Origin: Novipirellula artificiosorum
GTDB taxonomy: Bacteria; Planctomycetota; Planctomycetia; Pirellulales; Pirellulaceae
Assembly (NCBI RefSeq): GCF_007860135.1
Contig: NZ_SJPV01000005.1
Span: 473,376-537,375, forward strand
Direction: 5' to 3'
Length of the DNA stretch: 64,000 bases
The notes beneath the pieces are model-generated. The model had not been told where the DNA came from and searched no databases. It worked only from the letters and a program-made list of their open reading frames with translations. A program made the position numbers and the translations under genes. This document shows positions 32,496 to 40,645 of this stretch, piece after piece (position 1 is the first letter of the stretch; each line of letters opens with the position of its first letter).

Positions 32496-33527
32496 TCACC
32501 CGGCGCGACGGTGTTCTGTCCCAAGAAATCGCCGAATCATCCGTTTTCTTCTTCGAATTCCGTTCCTTGCCGCATCCGAATGATACTTCCAGATCTGTTG
32601 CAGGTAGTCGTCAGGACGTTCCGCAGTGTATCCGGCCCACGAAGTCCTGCTCAGGTAATGATGAAAACGCTTCGTCTCAGGATGTCGACAGAAATAGTTC
32701 CATGGCTTCAGCGAGGACGTGAAGTGAATAATCCAAGGGTCTTTGCGCAAGAGCGCCATGGATCTCTTTCGAAAAGGACTCTCGCCATGAGCGGGATAAG
32801 CGAACAGATGGGCGGTTTGATTCCATCGCATGTCCAGTTCACCCCAGCGACCATACATCACAACATTCAGTGCATATTGATCCCACCACAACACATGGGC
32901 ACGATGCTGATCGAGACAGGCAAACAATTCCTCGTCAAGACGCTCTCGACGCCAATGGTCCACATCAATGACCAATACGCCCGCGTTGAAGTATTTGGCA
33001 TAGGGCGACATTTCGAGGCTCTCGTAGTTTGCAATCGGACGCGGCGCGGCGAGATAGCGGGCGCAAAGAGAAAAGTTGGACGTCGCGATCGAACTGTCGA
33101 GATACGGCGCCGCGCTATCTTGAGCCGCAAGGATTGCATTTTCACCGAGTGGCATTTCCCAAAGCTCGGACAAGTCTTTGCAGACCAACAGGTCCGAGTC
33201 CAAATAGATCACTCGACCGATCGAACGAGGCAACACATCGGGAATCAATAGCCGAAGGTACGACGCAGCATTGACATGTTCACTGACCGGGACGTCCTTC
33301 AAAATTGACATGTCAATGGTGACAAACTCAATCGAAACTCGATCCTCACAACACGATTCTTCGATCCGTTGTTTCGATTCGCAACGGATTCCGCCATCGA
33401 AGATATAGACCTGAAGAGCCCGATCCATCGCTAAATGATCGACTGCGGAACGAAGCGTTACCGCCAACGGCATTGCATAGTTCTCGTCACAACCACAGAC
33501 CACAACAATCGTTTCGGCATTGTCCAA
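32496..33527 (-). CDS. GT8 family glycosyltransferase (paralogue 3)
   Basis: A 343-residue GT8 enzyme. CGCDENYAMPLAVTLRS at the start and IYLDSDLLV (DSD 110-112) give the nucleotide-sugar and metal sites. FNAGVLVIDVDHWRRERL and WWDQYALNVVMYGRWGELD match paralogue 2. The C-terminal basic helix (RNGIRRRKRMIRRF) is probably amphipathic and membrane-associated, and ends HRRAG. It is the first of a tandem GT8 pair transcribed leftward, 31 bases downstream of the GT2 gene at 33559-34611. Confidence 0.88.
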   Translation of the reverse strand: MDNAETIVVVCGCDENYAMPLAVTLRSAVDHLAMDRALQVYIFDGGIRCESKQRIEESCCEDRVSIEFVTIDMSILKDVPVSEHVNAASYLRLLIPDVLPRSIGRVIYLDSDLLVCKDLSELWEMPLGENAILAAQDSAAPYLDSSIATSNFSLCARYLAAPRPIANYESLEMSPYAKYFNAGVLVIDVDHWRRERLDEELFACLDQHRAHVLWWDQYALNVVMYGRWGELDMRWNQTAHLFAYPAHGESPFRKRSMALLRKDPWIIHFTSSLKPWNYFCRHPETKRFHHYLSRTSWAGYTAERPDDYLQQIWKYHSDAARNGIRRRKRMIRRFLGTEHRRAG

Positions 33528-33558
33528 CTTCCAACTCCTTCAGGTTGTTGCTCGAGAC

Positions 33559-34611
33559 CTACGCAGCGTTCTTCATCCGCTGACTTAATCCATCCATCAC
33601 GTTAGGAAGCCTCTCGATCTTCGTACGATATTTTTTTCGATCGGACTTCGGTCGAAGCACGTTTTTCACCGACGAGTCCAACAAGACACTCATCCCCTTC
33701 AGTAAGATCCAAAATCGCAGTGGACTCAGTCGCCATGCTTCGAGGAGCAATTGGCCACCCCGAAATCGATCGGCCGAAACATCCTGGTCCGGGTTCGAAC
33801 GACGATGAATCCGCGACGCTTGCAGGAAAACGGTGAAGGCGTAGTTACGACACGTCACGGGGTCAAGGGCCGGCGAACCAATGTATTGGCGAATCGTGTA
33901 GGCGACCGCTTCGACCACCAACGCCAACTTCGCTGTACTCGCATCGCTGTGGCACTTTCGATACAAACAAGTCGGTTCCTTGACATGGGCGAACGAGACT
34001 CCCAACGAAGCGCAACGCAAATAGAATTCGTAGTCCTCGCAGTACTCGTGATCACTGCTCCAGGGCCCGACTCGTTCCAACACCTCGCGACGCATCACCG
34101 TGGCGGACGGCGTAAGAAAGCCTCGACAAAACATGCTGGCGGGAAAGTTGGCAACTTCCTCCGTGCTCGGTCCCCACACCCCAAGTTCTCGATCCGTTCC
34201 GTCTTCAACCATGGTGACATTTGCCGATGCGATGTCGCGCCCCGTGCGATCCAAGACGTCCAACATCGTCTCCAGATGTCGCGGCAACCAACGATCGTCG
34301 GAATCCAGAGTTGCAACGTACTGACCTCGGACCAAACGAAAAGCAACGTTGCGAGTCTCCGCAGCGCCTACATTTGACGTATTCCGAAGATAGGTCACTG
34401 CGTTCGGTACGGAAGCGCCAAACGCCTTCACAATCCGCTCGGTCTCACCCGACGAGGCATCCTCGACGACAAACAGCTCCCAATTCATGTACGTTTGCCG
34501 GCGAACAGTTTCCAGCGTCGACGCAATCAAGTGGTCCCGATTGTAGGCTGGGATGACCACGGAAACCAAACCCGGACGCGGTGGTTGTAGATAAGCAATC
34601 GGATCATTCAT
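33559..34611 (-). CDS. GT2 family glycosyltransferase
   Basis: A 350-residue inverting GT-A enzyme. SVVIPAYNRDHLIASTLETV opens the nucleotide-binding domain, ELFVVEDASSGETE follows, and TLDSDDRW carries the DxD metal site. CEDYEFYLRCASLG is the usual catalytic-base region. The C-terminal third is helical and basic (RPKSDRKKYRTKIERL) with no clear transmembrane helix, and ends MKNAA. It is the first gene of a leftward run with the two GT8 paralogues, so all three probably work on the same glycan. Confidence 0.88.
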   Translation of the reverse strand: MNDPIAYLQPPRPGLVSVVIPAYNRDHLIASTLETVRRQTYMNWELFVVEDASSGETERIVKAFGASVPNAVTYLRNTSNVGAAETRNVAFRLVRGQYVATLDSDDRWLPRHLETMLDVLDRTGRDIASANVTMVEDGTDRELGVWGPSTEEVANFPASMFCRGFLTPSATVMRREVLERVGPWSSDHEYCEDYEFYLRCASLGVSFAHVKEPTCLYRKCHSDASTAKLALVVEAVAYTIRQYIGSPALDPVTCRNYAFTVFLQASRIHRRSNPDQDVSADRFRGGQLLLEAWRLSPLRFWILLKGMSVLLDSSVKNVLRPKSDRKKYRTKIERLPNVMDGLSQRMKNAA

Positions 34612-34891
34612 CGCAGCAACACGTTCGATAGAAAAACAACTGACCTCATCCCTCTATTTGTCGGTCGCTGGGGAAAGCAAAACCACACCTTTTCGATTGC
34701 AAAACCAGATTAGCCCGAACATCCGTCATCAAAAGTACACCCCCGCCGTCGGACGACGGGGTTTGGGTCATAAAATGCTTGCAAAAGCGTCGATGGCGAT
34801 TCAGACGCCTTGCCTTTCTGCACCGATGTGCGGAATCCGCTCCCTCGGATCATGGTGACCCCAACGACAACGTTTCAGGTCCCCAGCGGTA

Positions 34892-36058
34892 ATGCGTTTT
34901 GCGGTAGCGTGCTTTCAAGACACCCCCAAAATCCCACCGATACCCATGAGCATCCCAAATCCTGGCGCAATCGATCGCGATGCCCGCCCGACGGGCGCGT
35001 TTTCTGCGAACCTCGGTTCCGTTGGACCCCCGGTCATACGGCGGCCACGAACGAGTTGCTTGGTCAATAGCTACAACTATGCCCCGTATGTTTGTGAAGC
35101 CGTCGAAACAGCGATCGAACAGGAGTTGCCGTTTGATGAGATCATTGTGGTTGACGACGGGTCCACCGACGGTTCGCTGCAACGTCTGCGCGGTCGATTT
35201 TCCTCCGTGGACAATGTGACGATCGTCTCGAAACCCAACGGTGGACAGCTCTCCTGCTTCCATGAAGGGAAACGGTTGGCCTCGGGTGATCTCGTGTTCT
35301 TCTTGGATGCCGACGATCGCTACGATTCTCGATACAACCTACATGCAACCGATCTCTATCAACGGCGCAGCGACGTCGATTTCCTCAGTATCAGTTTCCG
35401 TGAAATCGGACTGGTTCGCCGCCGACCACTACCCGCCAAACCCACCCGCGATTATGGTATCAGCACGCTCGCTGCAATCTTCCAACGAAGCTGGATCGGT
35501 AACCCAACTTCTTGCCTCTCCATGCGGTCGAGTTTACTCAGTCGTGTCTTGCCTTATCCGGATGAGGCCGCATGGCGCATCCGTGCCGACGATGTACTCG
35601 TGATTGGCTCCTCGATCGTTGGAGCTCACAAGTTCCACTTGGATCAACCCTTGGTCGATTATCGGCTGCATGCCAACAATGGATTTGCAAATCAAAAGCA
35701 AAGTCCAAAAAGCAAGATGCAACAGGCTTTGCAGTTGAATCGCCTGATTCGGTGGTATGTCGAACAAATGGGCTACGACATCTCGCTGCTTGGCTATCTC
35801 TTACCCCGTGAGTTTCGCACCCTGGAACGTCCCTCGCTCGCCGAATGGATGCGCTACACCAAGATGGGCTCAACAACGAATCTGCCCTGGTCGCAAAGGA
35901 TCGGTTTTGCGTTGCTGATGATGGACCACTATCTGCGCCAGCGTAGGCGAAGCAAAGACGATGCAAAACGTGTTGCAGCGGATGCGGAGGCAACGGTTTC
36001 CGCTGACTTCAATCCCCGCCTGCCGATACCAAGCGACTCAGGCCAGAAGGCAGCTTGA
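34892..36058 (+). CDS. GT2 family glycosyltransferase
   Basis: A GT2 enzyme of up to 388 residues. The GT-A core begins at about residue 50 with SCLVNSYNYAPYVCEAVETA, followed by IIVVDDGSTDGSLQRL and FFLDADDRYD (DxD). The region after about residue 200 is helical and basic. The start is uncertain: ATG at 34892 or ATG at 34946 (MSIPNPGA), both followed by an unconserved Pro-rich stretch. It is divergent from the GT2 gene at 33559-34611 across 280 bases in which I see only promoter-like spacing. The C-terminus ends GQKAA, like its neighbours. Confidence 0.85.
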   Translation: MRFAVACFQDTPKIPPIPMSIPNPGAIDRDARPTGAFSANLGSVGPPVIRRPRTSCLVNSYNYAPYVCEAVETAIEQELPFDEIIVVDDGSTDGSLQRLRGRFSSVDNVTIVSKPNGGQLSCFHEGKRLASGDLVFFLDADDRYDSRYNLHATDLYQRRSDVDFLSISFREIGLVRRRPLPAKPTRDYGISTLAAIFQRSWIGNPTSCLSMRSSLLSRVLPYPDEAAWRIRADDVLVIGSSIVGAHKFHLDQPLVDYRLHANNGFANQKQSPKSKMQQALQLNRLIRWYVEQMGYDISLLGYLLPREFRTLERPSLAEWMRYTKMGSTTNLPWSQRIGFALLMMDHYLRQRRRSKDDAKRVAADAEATVSADFNPRLPIPSDSGQKAA

Positions 36059-36103
36059 TCCCGTACGTTGCCAAACGAGGTCAGCCGAGAACATCCTCCG
36101 TCC

Positions 36104-36991
36104 TCAGCGGTTTTCATCGCCGTTGGCTCGCAGCCCATTCAAGCACTCAATCGGATCGCTTTCCTGATCACTGGCCCAAACCACCAAAGCAGGAAACTCA
36201 CGCGATAGGGTCTTGGCCAGCCGGTCCATTGCAAACCGTTCACTTTGATAATGCCCCACAAGAATCAGCCCGATTCCGAGCGATTCTGCTTCCAAGCAGG
36301 TATGAAACGTAGCCTCACCGGTCACCATGGCGTCACATCCTTTCCGCTTCGCCGCCGACAAGAAACTGCCGCCGCTTCCACAAGCGATTGCAACGCGAGT
36401 GATTGCTTTGTCGGGGGAACCGATTCGTCGCACGTTGTCCGCCGAACAAACGTCGGCCGCGCGTCGAGTCAATTCGCCAAACGACGATGGTGGATCCCAA
36501 AGCCCGTACCGTCCCGCGGCACCATCCTTTACTTCGAAGGTCGCCGTCGGGGCGGAAGCTAAATCTGCTGTGGGATCGATGAGAGGCCGAATCTCGTGAA
36601 GTTCCAAACGCTCGGCCCAATCTTGGTTGATGCCGTTGGCCGCGGAATCAAACGCCGTGTGAGCGCTGTAAACGGCTACCCCGGCCTGAATCAGTTGCAA
36701 CAGCATCCCACCTGTAATCGAATCCGACGTGATCCGAGCGAGAGGCTTGAAGGGCATCGGGTGGTGAGCGATGATCAAGTCAACCTTCTCCGTCACCGCT
36801 TCGTCCACGACCGCTGGAGTCAAGGTCAGGCACGTCATGACTCGCCCAGCGTGACGATTTCGGTCGCCCACCAACAACCCAACGTTGTCCCACGACTCCG
36901 CCAATCGAAGCGGAGCAATCGCCGAAAGGTGCTGGCAAAGCTGATCCACCGATACGACTAGCGTGTCGTCACGATCGTTAGTTGCTGTCAT
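36104..36991 (-). CDS. Nif3-like dinuclear metal center protein
   Basis: A 295-residue protein of the Nif3/DUF34 family (GTP cyclohydrolase I type 2-like). ESWDNVGLLVGD near the N-terminus, IIAHHPMPFKPL with the metal-binding His pair, and the C-terminal GEATFHTCLEAESLGIGLI followed by GHYQSER supply the remaining metal ligands. These proteins form hexameric toroids with two metal ions per subunit; their reaction is not firmly established. The gene lies beside infC on the same strand, 21 bases downstream of it. Whether the two are cotranscribed is not clear. Confidence 0.9.
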   Translation of the reverse strand: MTATNDRDDTLVVSVDQLCQHLSAIAPLRLAESWDNVGLLVGDRNRHAGRVMTCLTLTPAVVDEAVTEKVDLIIAHHPMPFKPLARITSDSITGGMLLQLIQAGVAVYSAHTAFDSAANGINQDWAERLELHEIRPLIDPTADLASAPTATFEVKDGAAGRYGLWDPPSSFGELTRRAADVCSADNVRRIGSPDKAITRVAIACGSGGSFLSAAKRKGCDAMVTGEATFHTCLEAESLGIGLILVGHYQSERFAMDRLAKTLSREFPALVVWASDQESDPIECLNGLRANGDENR

Positions 36992-37012
36992 CTGCTAACG
37001 GACACCTGACGT

Positions 37013-37543
37013 CTACTTTGGCGCGATCATACAAATCATTCGCCGGCCATGTTGTTGCGGTGCCGTTTCGACCTTACCCACCTCGCTCAACAACTCAACA
37101 ACCATCTCCATGACCTTACGGCCTTCCTCGATGTGAGCCATCTCGCGACCTCGAAACAGCACACTGACCTGAACTTTGTCTTTGTGCTCTAAGAACTTTT
37201 CCGCCTGGCGAATCTTGGTGCGAACGTCTTCGTCGCCCGTCTTCGGCCGTAAGCGAATTTCTTTGGTCTTCGTCTTGGTGTGACTACTCTGCTGTTTCTT
37301 GTTCTTTTCGTACTTGAACTTGCCGTAATCCATGATTCGGCAAACCGGTGGTCGCTCATTCGGAGCGACCTCAACCAGATCTAAACCGGCGTCACGTGCA
37401 CGGTCGAGGGCCTGCTCGGTGGGAATGATCCCCAACTGCTCCCCTTCTTCACTGACGACACGAATCGGGCTGATTCGGATTTGGCTGTTAATACGGACGG
37501 TATCACGAGATTCTTGCTGGTTGGTTTTGCGTGCCAATGCCAC
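37013..37543 (-). CDS. infC: translation initiation factor IF-3
   Basis: Binds the 30S subunit and checks initiator tRNA and start codon. About 176 residues, the normal size. RINSQIRISPIRVV opens the N-domain. RIMDYGKFKYEKNKKQ is the IF-3 signature at the interdomain linker, and the C-domain runs from KEIRLRPKTGDEDV to the end. I place the start at a GTG (37543) just before ALARKTNQQ, because GGAGA lies about 11 bases upstream and all longer versions add unconserved sequence. A non-ATG start is usual for infC, where it allows autoregulation; in Escherichia coli it is AUU. The rpmI-rplT partners are not adjacent. Confidence 0.92.
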   Translation of the reverse strand: MALARKTNQQESRDTVRINSQIRISPIRVVSEEGEQLGIIPTEQALDRARDAGLDLVEVAPNERPPVCRIMDYGKFKYEKNKKQQSSHTKTKTKEIRLRPKTGDEDVRTKIRQAEKFLEHKDKVQVSVLFRGREMAHIEEGRKVMEMVVELLSEVGKVETAPQQHGRRMICMIAPK

Positions 37544-37668
37544 TAATAAAAACGTCTCCGGCCAGAGGGCTATCCGGCACAAAAGGTAGGAATCCATTTT
37601 GGGGAGACCCACATAGGTCCCTGTGCTTTTCTTCTTGACGGCGCAACCACAGTGCCAATCGCACCGAA

Positions 37669-38016
37669 TCAAACGGTAACGGCGTTCGTCAAGCCCAAAA
37701 CGTCTCCAAAAGTATCCATATCGGCGCTAGGAACCGTCAACAGCGAAATCGTAGAAATCCCCATTTTGCCTAAGAACAGGTCTCCAGAACCGCTTGGATC
37801 TTCCTTCGAACCCCGAATCGAACGACGAAGCAGCCCATCGACGGCTTCCCCTTGGCAAAAATTGGCTTGATTGCTGCGGTACAGGTCCCGAAACATACTT
37901 GACGAGTCGCTAACTTCCGCACAGACTACCGAGACGAAAAACAAGGGAAGATGGCTCAAGCGACGAGGTCGAACGAGCCGAAACCACCCAAAACCAAAGC
38001 ACGTCGCGCGTAGCAT
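37669..38016 (-). CDS. possible small secreted protein
   Basis: A 115-residue open frame upstream of infC on the same strand. Residues 20-34 are hydrophobic (LSHLPLFFVSVVCAEVS) and could be a signal peptide. The rest is hydrophilic, with CQGEAVDGLLRRSIRGSKED. I recognise no family, and the start is uncertain (38016, or an ATG at residue 41). It may be a real planctomycete secreted protein or just an open stretch in the infC leader, which together with the flanking sequence (37544-38040) contains no better candidate. Confidence 0.28.
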   Translation of the reverse strand: MLRATCFGFGWFRLVRPRRLSHLPLFFVSVVCAEVSDSSSMFRDLYRSNQANFCQGEAVDGLLRRSIRGSKEDPSGSGDLFLGKMGISTISLLTVPSADMDTFGDVLGLTNAVTV

Positions 38017-38040
38017 CCACTACACTCGCGATCGCCTTTC

Positions 38041-38114
38041 GGGCAATTAGCTCAGTTGGTTAGAGCGCCACGTTGACATCGTGGAGGTCACAGATTCGAG
38101 TTCTGTATTGCCCA
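38041..38114 (+). tRNA. tRNA-Val (anticodon GAC)
   Basis: A 74-base cloverleaf. The acceptor stem GGGCAAT (38041-38047) pairs with ATTGCCC (38107-38113), with discriminator A. The D arm is GCTC/GAGC, the anticodon stem CCACG/CGTGG encloses TTGACAT with anticodon GAC, and the T arm ACAGA/TCTGT encloses TTCGAGT. No CCA is encoded. The 3' half of tRNA genes is a common integration site, and a plasmid-derived scar follows immediately downstream. Confidence 0.97.
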
Positions 38115-38458
38115 CTCGTTTTTTACGGGGTTTTTGAGGTTTCCAGCTCTAGGTAGTTGGAACGTAGGTCAGTGATTTGGAGCGGTTCTCACCCCATTTC
38201 TCTGACCCAAACACTGACCCTGATTATAGCGACTAACGGCCGCTGCGGTAGCAGAAAAAACGGCCAATCTCCCCCACCCTTCAAAGATCGGTTTTCAGAC
38301 CTCGCTTTTTTATGCGATGTGGGAATGAGCTTGCCGTCCTTGTCTGTAGAAAAGCCCTGGAAGGATAAGTTTTTTGCGTCTGCCAAAAAACCAGCTCATA
38401 ACGACCACCCAAACGGGCATCAGCACGCGTGTTGTGGCTGATGAAATGGCAGCGCTAG
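38115..38458. other. non-coding or decayed stretch between tRNA-Val and partition genes
   Basis: No convincing gene. Open frames exist on both strands (38157-38441 plus, 38189-38386 minus) but neither has a recognisable domain. T-rich tracts near 38118-38135 directly after the tRNA could act as its terminator. By eye the sequence is more AT-rich than the chromosome on the left. Confidence 0.5.
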
Positions 38459-38875
38459 CTAGCCAGTCACCGACTTGTACTTTGTAAAAAGCAAATCTAG
38501 TGCCTCATCAGCTAAGTCCTGTTTCCGGCGAGAAACTCCTGCAAGTTGCAGGCGGTGAAAAAGCTGGTTGAATTTGGTTTCGTTTTCCTCAAGCACTTTT
38601 AGTGTCAAATTGCGACGGCTTTCTCGCGTGACAATGGAAGGCCTAAAAACCTCCCCTTTTGGTTCTCGCTTTTTGGCTGCTGGTTTCGCTGGCATTTCTG
38701 AGGTCGGAGTTGCGGTTTTGTTTTTGCCATCAGTTTTTTGCATTGCTTCCTGTGTTTTGTTCTCTCGTTGCTTTTTGCGTTTTTCAAGAAGCCTCTTTTC
38801 AGCTTCATCGAAATTTTCCAGCTGACCATCAACGATATCAAACGTGGCTGAAACATCCGGTGCCCCTTTACTCAT
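38459..38875 (-). CDS. small basic protein, candidate partition partner of ParA
   Basis: A 138-residue, Lys- and Glu-rich protein. The N-terminal two thirds are low complexity (EKRLLEKRKKQRENKTQEA and a KPAAKKREPKGE linker). The last 45 residues (RRNLTLKVLEENETKFNQLF onward, then GVSRRKQDLADEALDLLF) look like a compact helical DNA-binding domain. Its start overlaps the end of the ParA remnant by 8 bases, the usual position for the centromere-binding partner in plasmid partition operons. I infer that role from position. No ParB-type nuclease or helix-turn-helix motif is recognisable. Confidence 0.5.
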   Translation of the reverse strand: MSKGAPDVSATFDIVDGQLENFDEAEKRLLEKRKKQRENKTQEAMQKTDGKNKTATPTSEMPAKPAAKKREPKGEVFRPSIVTRESRRNLTLKVLEENETKFNQLFHRLQLAGVSRRKQDLADEALDLLFTKYKSVTG

Positions 38876-39377
38876 TTGCTACTCCATCAAGATTTGGCAA
38901 CTTTGGTAGGATGATTTCTTGAGCGAGCTTTAGAACATCGTTGGCAGCACCGTTGTTTTTGAAGAAAGCTGGCTCGCGCATCACGGACGTGTTTCTTTTT
39001 ACGGCTATCATTTCACGGATCTCTGTCTTTGCAACAGGGATTCCGTAGCGTCCCAGATTGTCCCTCACCCCACGGACTGCAATATCGTTCTTAAGCGTTC
39101 TCGTAAGCACAATGGCTGCATCAGGCTTGCCCTCTTTGCTTCTCCTTTGTTGGCGTCGTACAAGGTTGATGACACCTACCGTTTGAAGCAAGTCTTGTTC
39201 TGAAACACAAAGCGGAATCAGCACCAAGTCAGAAAGCAAACAAAGTGTTGATACCTGGTCGCCCTCTTTCCCAGGCGCATCAAGAATTACGTGCTGACCG
39301 GACTCTGAAAGCTCTTGAACCGCATCATCGATTGCGTCTAAAGATGTTGCAGCTCGAACGACAAGGCTTAGCGATTC
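38868..39377 (-). pseudogene. ParA-type partition ATPase, 5'-truncated
   Basis: The frame encodes the C-terminal part of a ParA/MinD-family ATPase. VILDAPGK is a Walker B-like strand, followed by LSDLVLIPLCVSEQDL and IAVKRNTSVMREPAFF, standard for this family. The upstream part with the Walker A (KGGxGKT) is absent. The frame is blocked by a TAG at 39378-39380, and the sequence beyond belongs to a replication initiator on the other strand. The best start inside is a TTG at 39239, which would give a non-functional stub of 123 residues. Confidence 0.7.
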
Positions 39378-39378
39378 C

Positions 39379-39783
39379 TATTGCCCAAGCGAGATGAAAC
39401 GAGTGCTTGAGCGTGCAGCCGACTGGTTGATTGAGTGTGGTTTTATTGATTCGATGGAAATAAGGCCCGATTCCAAAACCGGCGAGCTACAAGCCATATA
39501 CCGCAAGGCAAGCAAAGTCAAAATGTTCAGCGATTTCAAGCCCTCGGATGATACGCCCAAGGCCAAGCGACAGTTGCTAGCTTAGTTCGATAGTTTGCCG
39601 TCTGCCCAACGCGAAAAGCTTCTTACTGCTGCTATCAACTATTGCAAAGACCATCATCCAGACCACATCGCAGGATATTTCCGAAACGAATCCCTCGATA
39701 GCGAGTCCTCGCGTGCCTATCTCGAACTGATTCTTCGAGAGTTTATGCGAGCAACGAAAAAGTCTGAAAAAAACGCTGCGTAA
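39379..39783 (+). pseudogene. plasmid replication initiator C-terminal remnant with nonsense codon
   Basis: One reading frame runs from about 39379 to a TAA at 39781-39783, interrupted only by TAG at 39583-39585. The first part (YCPSEMKRVLERAADWLIEC) and the stretch after the stop (FDSLPSAQREKLLTAAINYC) are laid out like the C-terminus of RepA-type plasmid initiators, where a similar FDxLP segment occurs. The N-terminal DNA-binding domains are missing. It begins where the ParA remnant on the opposite strand ends, so one deletion seems to have removed both 5' ends. The Rep identity is moderately sure and rests on pattern and context. Confidence 0.5.
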
Positions 39784-39959
39784 ACGCATCCGCGTAGGGA
39801 AACGAGACGCTTATCGGTCTCGCGGTCAAATTAGCTTCGCTGACCGACTACTTGGAGGACTGACTGCCGTTAGATTCTCATGGTCAGTGCTGGTGCTTTG
39901 TGGTAATCTAGAAAAGTGAAATAGCGAGCTTTCACGTGGAAAATAGGAGCGTGAGTGAT

Positions 39960-40211
39960 ATGACGATTGAACTTGAACTATCCCCTGATGTGCAAAAGTC
40001 ACTTGAGCAAAAGGCCAGGGAGAAAGGCGTTGACGTTAAGACGTTCGTAGAAAATCTTGTTCAAGCTGCTGCTGTGTCGCCAGAGCAAGGGGCGAAACTT
40101 CGCGGGGAAGCTCTTGAAGAGGCCTTTAAGGAACTCACCCACGGGCTGCCACCGCTTGGTAACGACGTCGACGATAGCCGCGAGTCCATTTACGCGGGTC
40201 GTGGTGAATGA
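39960..40211 (+). CDS. antitoxin of a PIN-domain toxin-antitoxin pair
   Basis: An 83-residue protein. The N-terminal strand and helices (MTIELELSPDVQKSLEQKAR, then GVDVKTFVENLV) resemble a ribbon-helix-helix DNA-binding domain, followed by an acidic C-terminal tail that would wrap the toxin. The start at 39960 is chosen because AGGAG lies about ten bases upstream (39945-39949). Earlier GTG codons at 39936 and 39951 are too far from or too close to it. It overlaps the toxin start by four bases (ATGA). Confidence 0.78.
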   Translation: MTIELELSPDVQKSLEQKAREKGVDVKTFVENLVQAAAVSPEQGAKLRGEALEEAFKELTHGLPPLGNDVDDSRESIYAGRGE

Positions 40212-40645
40212 AGGTTCTGCTTGATACCAATTTGCTTTTGCGGTCAATCGAAACCGCATCAAAACAGCACGCGGCAGCCAAGGACGCGATTAAGAAATTA
40301 GCCGAAGATAATCAGCAGCTAGTGATTGTTCCGCAAGTTATCTACGAATTCTGGTCAGTCGCCACTCGCCCACAAGAATACAACGGACTTGGATTGTCAC
40401 CAAAAGTTGCCAAGCAGCGTGTAGACACGTTTGAGCGAATGTTTGATCTGCTTCCCGACAGTGCCAACTTGTACGCCATGTGGCTTGACCTAGTTGAATC
40501 TCAATCGGTGATTGGCAAAAACGTCCACGATGCTCGTCTCGTTGCGGCAATGTACGACCATGGCGTGAGCCACTTGTTGACGTTTAACGCCAAAGACTTC
40601 CGCCGCTACGACGGTATTGGCCTGATTGAGCCAAACGAGGAGTAG
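40208..40645 (+). CDS. PIN-domain toxin (VapC-like ribonuclease)
   Basis: A 145-residue PIN-domain protein. The acidic active-site residues are visible: Asp in VLLDTNLLLR (residue 6), the Glu in VIYEFW, Asp in VHDARLVAAM and Asp in NAKDFRRY. VapC-type toxins cut tRNA or rRNA when the antitoxin is lost. It is translationally coupled to the upstream antitoxin and appears intact, unlike its neighbours. It probably survived because such pairs are addictive. It lies inside the plasmid-derived scar and may have been a plasmid stability system. Confidence 0.88.
   Translation: MKVLLDTNLLLRSIETASKQHAAAKDAIKKLAEDNQQLVIVPQVIYEFWSVATRPQEYNGLGLSPKVAKQRVDTFERMFDLLPDSANLYAMWLDLVESQSVIGKNVHDARLVAAMYDHGVSHLLTFNAKDFRRYDGIGLIEPNEE

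Noticed and set aside
38157..38441. Plus-strand open frame after the tRNA
   Set aside because: No recognisable domain, overlapping frames on both strands, no ribosome binding site.
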